A stretch of DNA of 64,000 nucleotides from Rhodamnia argentea. Its lineage: Eukaryota; Streptophyta; Magnoliopsida; Myrtales; Myrtaceae. This document shows positions 59,001 to 64,000 of this stretch, one piece after another; within the stretch, counting starts at the first letter, position 1, and each line of letters starts with the position of its first letter. The notes beneath the pieces are model-generated. The model did no database searches and had not been told where the DNA came from. It saw nothing but the letters and a program-made list of their open reading frames with translations. Location: NCBI RefSeq assembly GCF_020921035.1, contig NC_063156.1, positions 6,138,001 to 6,202,000 of the forward strand, given 5' to 3'. The translations under genes and the position numbers were made by a program.

Positions 59001-62000
59001 GACATCATTTCCACCATCTCCAATGGCCAAGGTTCTGTAGTCACATGATTTTAAGAGTTGCACAAGCTGCACGAAGACACAAGATATGGCACGTAATGTG
59101 GCTGAAAATGTATTTTTAGGACTGAAGGAACAGCAATAGCAAATAGTGGGTAATCTTTTAAGTATTAATAAAAGTAATTATAGGCCTTTTTCATTCCAGC
59201 ATCATGATTTAAAAATTGTGTCCAAGCGTAAGATACAGTAATTAACATTACTTAAAAAAAGAAACTAAATTCACAGTTACTGCAATATTATAAAGAGTGA
59301 ACACCACCGGACTTCCTACCTCCTATCTTGAATGTGTTCGGCTCCCAAAAAGCGACTTCAGGTCATGTACTAGCCCCATAATGAAGATCATTCTACTCGG
59401 ATAGAGGATATGCACAATAATCAACAAAGATAAAGCTTTGTTGCTATATATGTCAAACTTCTATATCATTTTTGAGGTTCCGGTCATGATATTCATAAAA
59501 ATTTAAAGGCACAATGTTCTCAAAACAGCTTTAGACAGATCCAAGTGAAATTCAGAGGACAGCAGAAGCCAAAGGCACAATAGTTTCCTGCAAATTTAAA
59601 TTATGTGACGATGATTGTGATGGGATTGCCAACTATTCTAAAAATTTTAAACTGTTAGATAAAGGCGTAGTTTAATCTTTAATTATTCTATCACTCCCCC
59701 TTACATTTAGTCTAGTCTTTTTGCCTAGTACTAAGTGTGGAAATATTTAATTAGGGAGGCAAATAGGGCCTGAAAAGATTTGATCTCAAGATCTCCTGCT
59801 CTTAAACCATGTGATCTTTGATGGGACCATTGCTAACTATTCTAATAGTTTAAGCTGTTAGATGAAGGCTTTGTTTAATACTTAATTATTCTAATAAAAT
59901 CATCAACTTAAAAGGAGAGAAACCTTCTATACTAGTAGACAACCATTGGTCCCAAAGGCTTAAGCTATCACAAAAACGGACCCATTACCACACCCCATCA
60001 AATGTTAGCTAAGCCTTACAAGTGAAAAATGTATGTAACTATATCGAACAGACAAGTGAAAGCATCAAATAATTAGAACAGAGGCAAGATCAAAATGAGA
60101 ATGAGGATTTAGACTTTCATCTTTGCTCCATTACCATGTTAGACAACTTCCAAAGATCGCAAACTACCAAGAAACAGGCTGGTACTGTATAGAGAGCATA
60201 TTTCCTAACATGCTCCATACACTTAATTCCCCACCTTATTACCATGTCTAAAATTCGTTAATTGGCAAAGTTCTTAGGCAGTGAATAAGGTCAGTTTCGA
60301 TTAAACAAACAATATACTGGTGACCCTCTGATCTGCTATTCGATCATGTGAGAATAAGCTGATGATTCTCCAATCTACTATGTGATCATATGTAAATAAA
60401 GAGAGATGCAAATTTCTGGTAAAATAACAACAATTAGAAAGTGACAAAAATATATCAAAACCTATCACTGTTTACCCAAAGCCTTCTGTCATAATCTAAC
60501 ACCAGATATAGGCAACTTTGAGTAGAATTACCTGAGCTTTTTGCGAAGGTGTCACCCGGCAACAGATAGCTGTCCTTGATAATATAGCTAAGTCAGTGAA
60601 AGCTTTCCGATGATATGTCAGAGCAATTTCCAGAGCCCATCCATCAACAACAAATGCCACATCCTAATTCAAGGAAAAGCTGGTTACAAAAAACCGTGAA
60701 GCAACAGTCACATTAACAAATTTGCACCCAAGAAGATCCGTTGAACAAATAACTCGAGCTCATAACTATAGGTGTCAGGTGTAGAAAGAGACAAACAGGT
60801 GAGTGGTTTAACCCTCATTTCATCTCAGCATTTCCTTTTATCTAGAGGAATGATTAGAGGCATTCTAGACCAACAAGAAGATTATTCAAGAAGCAATAAG
60901 GGTATCTTTCTAGAACACAAGTTATTGGGCAAAAGGACACCATAAGTGTAAATTACGTATGACGGTCACTTGAATTCCATAACTTTTTGTTGATCACTTG
61001 GGTGTCATTTAACTTTTCAATCAATCGCTTGAATGCCATAACTTTTTAAAAACATCCATCCCGAGTGACATGCCATGACGGACATCCGGTACTAGGATGA
61101 AATGGTTTAAAAAAGTTATGTCACTTAAGTGATTGATTGAAAGTTATGTTACTCAAGTGAACGTTTTTTAGTAGCCATGACACTCAAGGGATTAGGAAAA
61201 AGGTTATGGCAAAGTGTTTGCATCCCCCAAATTCCAGATAATTTAATCATTAATTATTTAAGATATCAATTTTAGGCGAAAGATCTTTTAATGGCAGAAT
61301 ATATAGCTACAAATATGTAAATCTTATATTAACTGGAGGCAAAATTCCTTTCTAACTTCAATAACGTTCTTTGAGTGACGATACAAATTGTCACTAAAAC
61401 TTAGTATTTGAGGTCATATAGTCTCTAATTAAAATTACTCATCATTTAGGGCCAATCACCCTAAAGATTCCATAATACTACTAGAAAGGGGTCAAATATT
61501 GAAAGTTAGGCTTTAGCACCAGATCTAAATGGTTTATGCTCTTCAAAATGCATGCCTACATATGTCAAAATGCAAAGTCAAGACCATATGACTCCTTCAA
61601 ATTAAAGTCCTTGCCAAATTTGTTGGATAATTTTGTTCTAATAATTACATGCCAGCACTTCACCCTATTAGTGACCTCTAAGGAAAGTTATACTACTTCA
61701 TATATCTCATACATAAGCACATAAAAAGATTCCCAGTTATACAGGTATCATGACCAAAGAATTTCCAGCCTAATCCAGCCTTCTCAATTTGAGCATTGCC
61801 AAAGGCAAGTATTTATCGTCAAGAAACATTCTATTAAGACAATCAAATGATATTTCTTTCTCATACAATATCAAGCCAACAAAATGCTATCCAATAATAC
61901 AGCAAGAGAGAATTGACTGACCTAAGAAGGTGGTAAGGTGAACATTTATTGATGCACATAATTTCCCACATGAAGTCTATAAACTTTACCTTAGGTTCTG

Positions 62001-63931
62001 AGGAAGTTATCCTCATTGTGAGCAAAACTCTTTCTAAGCTCCTACAAACTTCATCTTTGGTTTTCCCATCAATTAGAAGAAGCTGACCCTTGGGCTCTGT
62101 AAGAAATGAGAAGCGATGGAGGTCAGGAAAGCATAAATTCTGCTGTTAGATTCTATCTTCCTCATTCTCCAGCACATGATGAGCAGAACTGCACAACGAA
62201 ATCAATCAACCTGGAGATATGAAATTGCAAGACAGTGCAATCTGTATGGCGGTGTTCTGCTTGTCACCAGTAAGCATCCAAAAATTTATTCCAGCTCTTC
62301 TGAGTGTCTCAATTGTTTCTGGTACACCATCCTGAGCAGTAATGTAAGATATATCATTGTTCAAACACAACATCATTCTAAAGGCATATTAGAAAGAGCA
62401 TGGGAAAATGGAACCCTCAGAAAGGGGAAAAGTATATGTAGATGCAGAATGTCCCCAAACATATCACTAGTCACCTGAAGACGATCCTCTATTGCAGTGA
62501 CTCCAAGTACTTGAAAATCATGTTCAATTCTTTGACACACCTCCGCTATTCTCCACTGCAAATCCAATTATTTCAGGAAGTCAAGATACACTATGTAAGA
62601 ATAAGCCGGAAAGATTATGTATAACAGGAAAAGAACAGAACAATGATTAGTGTACCATTTACCTCCCTATCAACCAATGAACTACTAGCCTCTTTGAATG
62701 CTAGAGACCATTCATAATATTCATCAGCCATTAGTTCACGCCAAGCCAAGCATAAAGTGCGTAAACCCAGTTGAGAATATTGTTCAACAGCTTCCACAAA
62801 GGTCCTTGTTTGCTGCCCTGGAAGATAATGGAAGTAGTCAAATATTTATATACCCACAATTAAGGACCCTACAAATCGCACCATTAACTGTCCTCCGATA
62901 TATCTTTCTTGGTTTTCAGGGTGTAAAGAAAAAAATTTAGAGCACCATAACTAGCTATTGCAGTCTGACACAACTTACATTACATCTACAGAGTCAGAAA
63001 TGACAAATCAAGTGCATGCAATATTGATCCTATGTCAAATTCTCACTGAGCAATACCAAAATCGGGCAAACAGGAAGACTTTCAATTTTGGCTATATTTG
63101 TAGAATTTCCAGCACAGCAAAAGTAGCATTTGAAGCATGCACCAGGCAATCCAGCCACCAGCTGTAAGCAACAAGCTCCCTTTGTACAAAAAAAGGCAAC
63201 TTTTTTAAGATCATACCTAAAAGTTGATGTGACATCTGAAAAGGAAAGTTTTAAAAATCTTCAACAAAATCAACTCAACTTGAGCACAAATCCTCAATAA
63301 GAATCAGGTGTTATCAGCACAAGCTAGATGACATGTGTTGAAAACATCACATTCCAACCTAGAAGATTCAATAGCATTCCCTGGACACTGCAACTATTTT
63401 CAGTTCCTGAAGAAGCATCCCATCAAAAGGAAAAGAGTATATGATTACTTGAGCTTGAAGTACGACCAAACCCACTAATCAAAAGAAAAACGATGTCTCC
63501 CTCCTCCTTGGAACACTCAAAAGTCTGACAATATTTGAAGAAAACAAAAGCACAACACCATTTATCTCTAAGTGGAGAAATACTAACTGAAGAATACGCT
63601 TACTAAAATAAGTTGCCATTTTTTCAACGTCCGATAGGCAGTGGAGTACTTTTTATGGTTGAATAGGGTATAACCAGAAATGTCCTCAACATAAAAAAAA
63701 CACCACGACTAAACATCCAAACAACTTTTTTCATCTGATAAGTTTTAGCATGAGGATGGGGCTAACCAGGAATGGCATAAGGAATTATTGCTTCATCTGC
63801 TCCTTTGGTCAACAGAAATATCTTTCCATTCTCGCAGTCTTTCACCACTAGGGACATCCTTTTCCTATCAGATGTGAACTCCAGAGTTTCCAATACCTCA
63901 TAATGAATAACCGTTCCATCGAACTTAATCT
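56069..63931 (-). CDS. ALA2: P4-type phospholipid flippase, ALA2 type (N-terminus outside window)
   Basis: Aminophospholipid ATPase that moves phospholipids across endomembranes, working with an ALIS beta subunit. Thirteen exons on the minus strand: 63931-63767, 62817-62663, 62555-62475, 62331-62211, 62096-61990, 60663-60532, 59066-58913, 58204-58087, 57969-57796, 57697-57646, 57164-57037, 56861-56711, 56407-56069, encoding 624 residues in continuous phase. The exon at 63931 begins mid-codon after an acceptor, so the actuator domain, the DKTGT phosphorylation site and the first membrane segments lie right of 64000. Seen: nucleotide-binding-domain [11 protein letters not shown], the [11 protein letters not shown] and [14 protein letters not shown] hinge motifs, [20 protein letters not shown], then membrane segments ([48 protein letters not shown]). 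The C-terminal tail ([35 protein letters not shown]) is specific to ALA2 as I recall it. Confidence 0.96.
58039..58058. repeat. (GA)n tract in an ALA2 intron
   Basis: About ten GA units in the intron between the exons at 58087-58204 and 57796-57969. Confidence 0.85.
59605..59895. repeat. Dispersed repeat in a large ALA2 intron
   Basis: Two drifted copies of ATGGGA(TT/CC)..GCTAACTATTCTAA..GTTTAA.CTGTTAGATGAAGGC surround TTTGATCTCAAGATCTCCTG CTCTTAAACC. The latter resembles the complement of the initiator-tRNA primer site found in retroelements (TGGTATCAGAG), strongly drifted. Related pieces occur at 14025 and 38655. Confidence 0.5.
60925..61225. repeat. Inverted-repeat MITE-like element in an ALA2 intron
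   Basis: The left arm has TCACTTGAATTCCATAACTT and GAATGCCATAACTTTTTAAA. The right arm has the complements, GGTTTAAAAAAGTTATGTCA and GTTACTCAAGTGA. The centre is around 61075. Non-coding. Confidence 0.7.
61226..61989. other. Intron sequence, nothing further seen
   Basis: Remainder of the 1.3-kb ALA2 intron between the exons at 60532-60663 and 61990-62096. AT-rich, no repeats or ORFs of note. Confidence 0.5.
62818..63766. other. Intron sequence, nothing further seen
   Basis: ALA2 intron between the exons at 62663-62817 and 63767-63931. AT-rich, with small unsupported ORFs. Confidence 0.5.
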
Positions 63932-64000
63932 CTGAGAGATACAATATACACGAAAAGTCATTTTAATTAAACCTAGATGACTATGCAGAGTACAAAAGAC

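Noticed and set aside
1..64000. CRISPR arrays, operons, phage, or a plant biosynthetic cluster
   Set aside because: No regularly spaced repeats of CRISPR type, no prokaryotic gene layout, and neighbouring genes belong to unrelated pathways.
1..64000. tRNA or rRNA genes
   Set aside because: No complete cloverleaf with A and B boxes was found; the tRNA-primer-like words at 14080 and 59790 are isolated and drifted.

Overview
This is a nuclear window from a flowering plant, almost certainly a eudicot. The reasons are spliced genes with GT-AG introns, long AT-rich introns, plant-only families (early nodulin-like phytocyanin, SBP-box factor, FLYING SAUCER ubiquitin ligase, LRX-like LRR protein), a miR156 target site, plant-type short DNA transposons and (GA/TC)n leader tracts. 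The long TC/GA tracts and repeat style would suit a woody eudicot such as a Myrtales member, but that is a guess. I rebuilt exons by hand from protein similarity held in memory plus splice sites. Reading phase closes exactly across every complete gene.

Layout, left to right. (1) 454-3271, minus: dihydroorotase, whose last exon(s) lie left of the window. Its upstream flank holds a 1.8 kb hAT-like element (4433-6236) with exon-like sequence inside. (2) 9036-9765, minus: early nodulin-like phytocyanin. (3) 11148-11432, minus: broken first part of a 4-coumarate-CoA-ligase-like gene, followed by 5 kb of repeats. (4) 17283-25907, plus: complete 14-exon FLY-type transmembrane RING-H2 E3 ligase (562 aa). 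(5) 28517-29767, minus: single-exon LRX-like LRR protein without an extensin tail. (6) 31223-33082, minus: mitochondrial ADP/ATP carrier (383 aa). (7) 34.4-42.2 kb: gene-free and repeat-rich. (8) 42396-43856, plus: small SPL factor with a miR156 site in its 3' UTR. (9) 43.9-47.8 kb: repeats, including a clean Tourist-like MITE. (10) 47962-54470, plus: RING1-type Polycomb E3 ligase (475 aa). (11) 56069-63931, minus: the C-terminal 624 residues of an ALA2-type P4 flippase, whose N-terminal exons lie right of the window.

The genes are ordinary, separately transcribed plant genes. Two are ubiquitin ligases (FLY, RING1) and two are membrane transporters (AAC, ALA2), but nothing suggests a cluster or a shared pathway. 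I found no CRISPR array, phage, operon or other novel system. The points most worth a second look are the hAT-like element with captured exon-like sequence next to the dihydroorotase 5' end, the SPL/miR156 site with a long overlapping upstream ORF, the Tourist MITE between two copies of a duplicated segment, MULE-like MITEs with recognisable target duplications, and an orphan cluster of TGGGCC promoter motifs.
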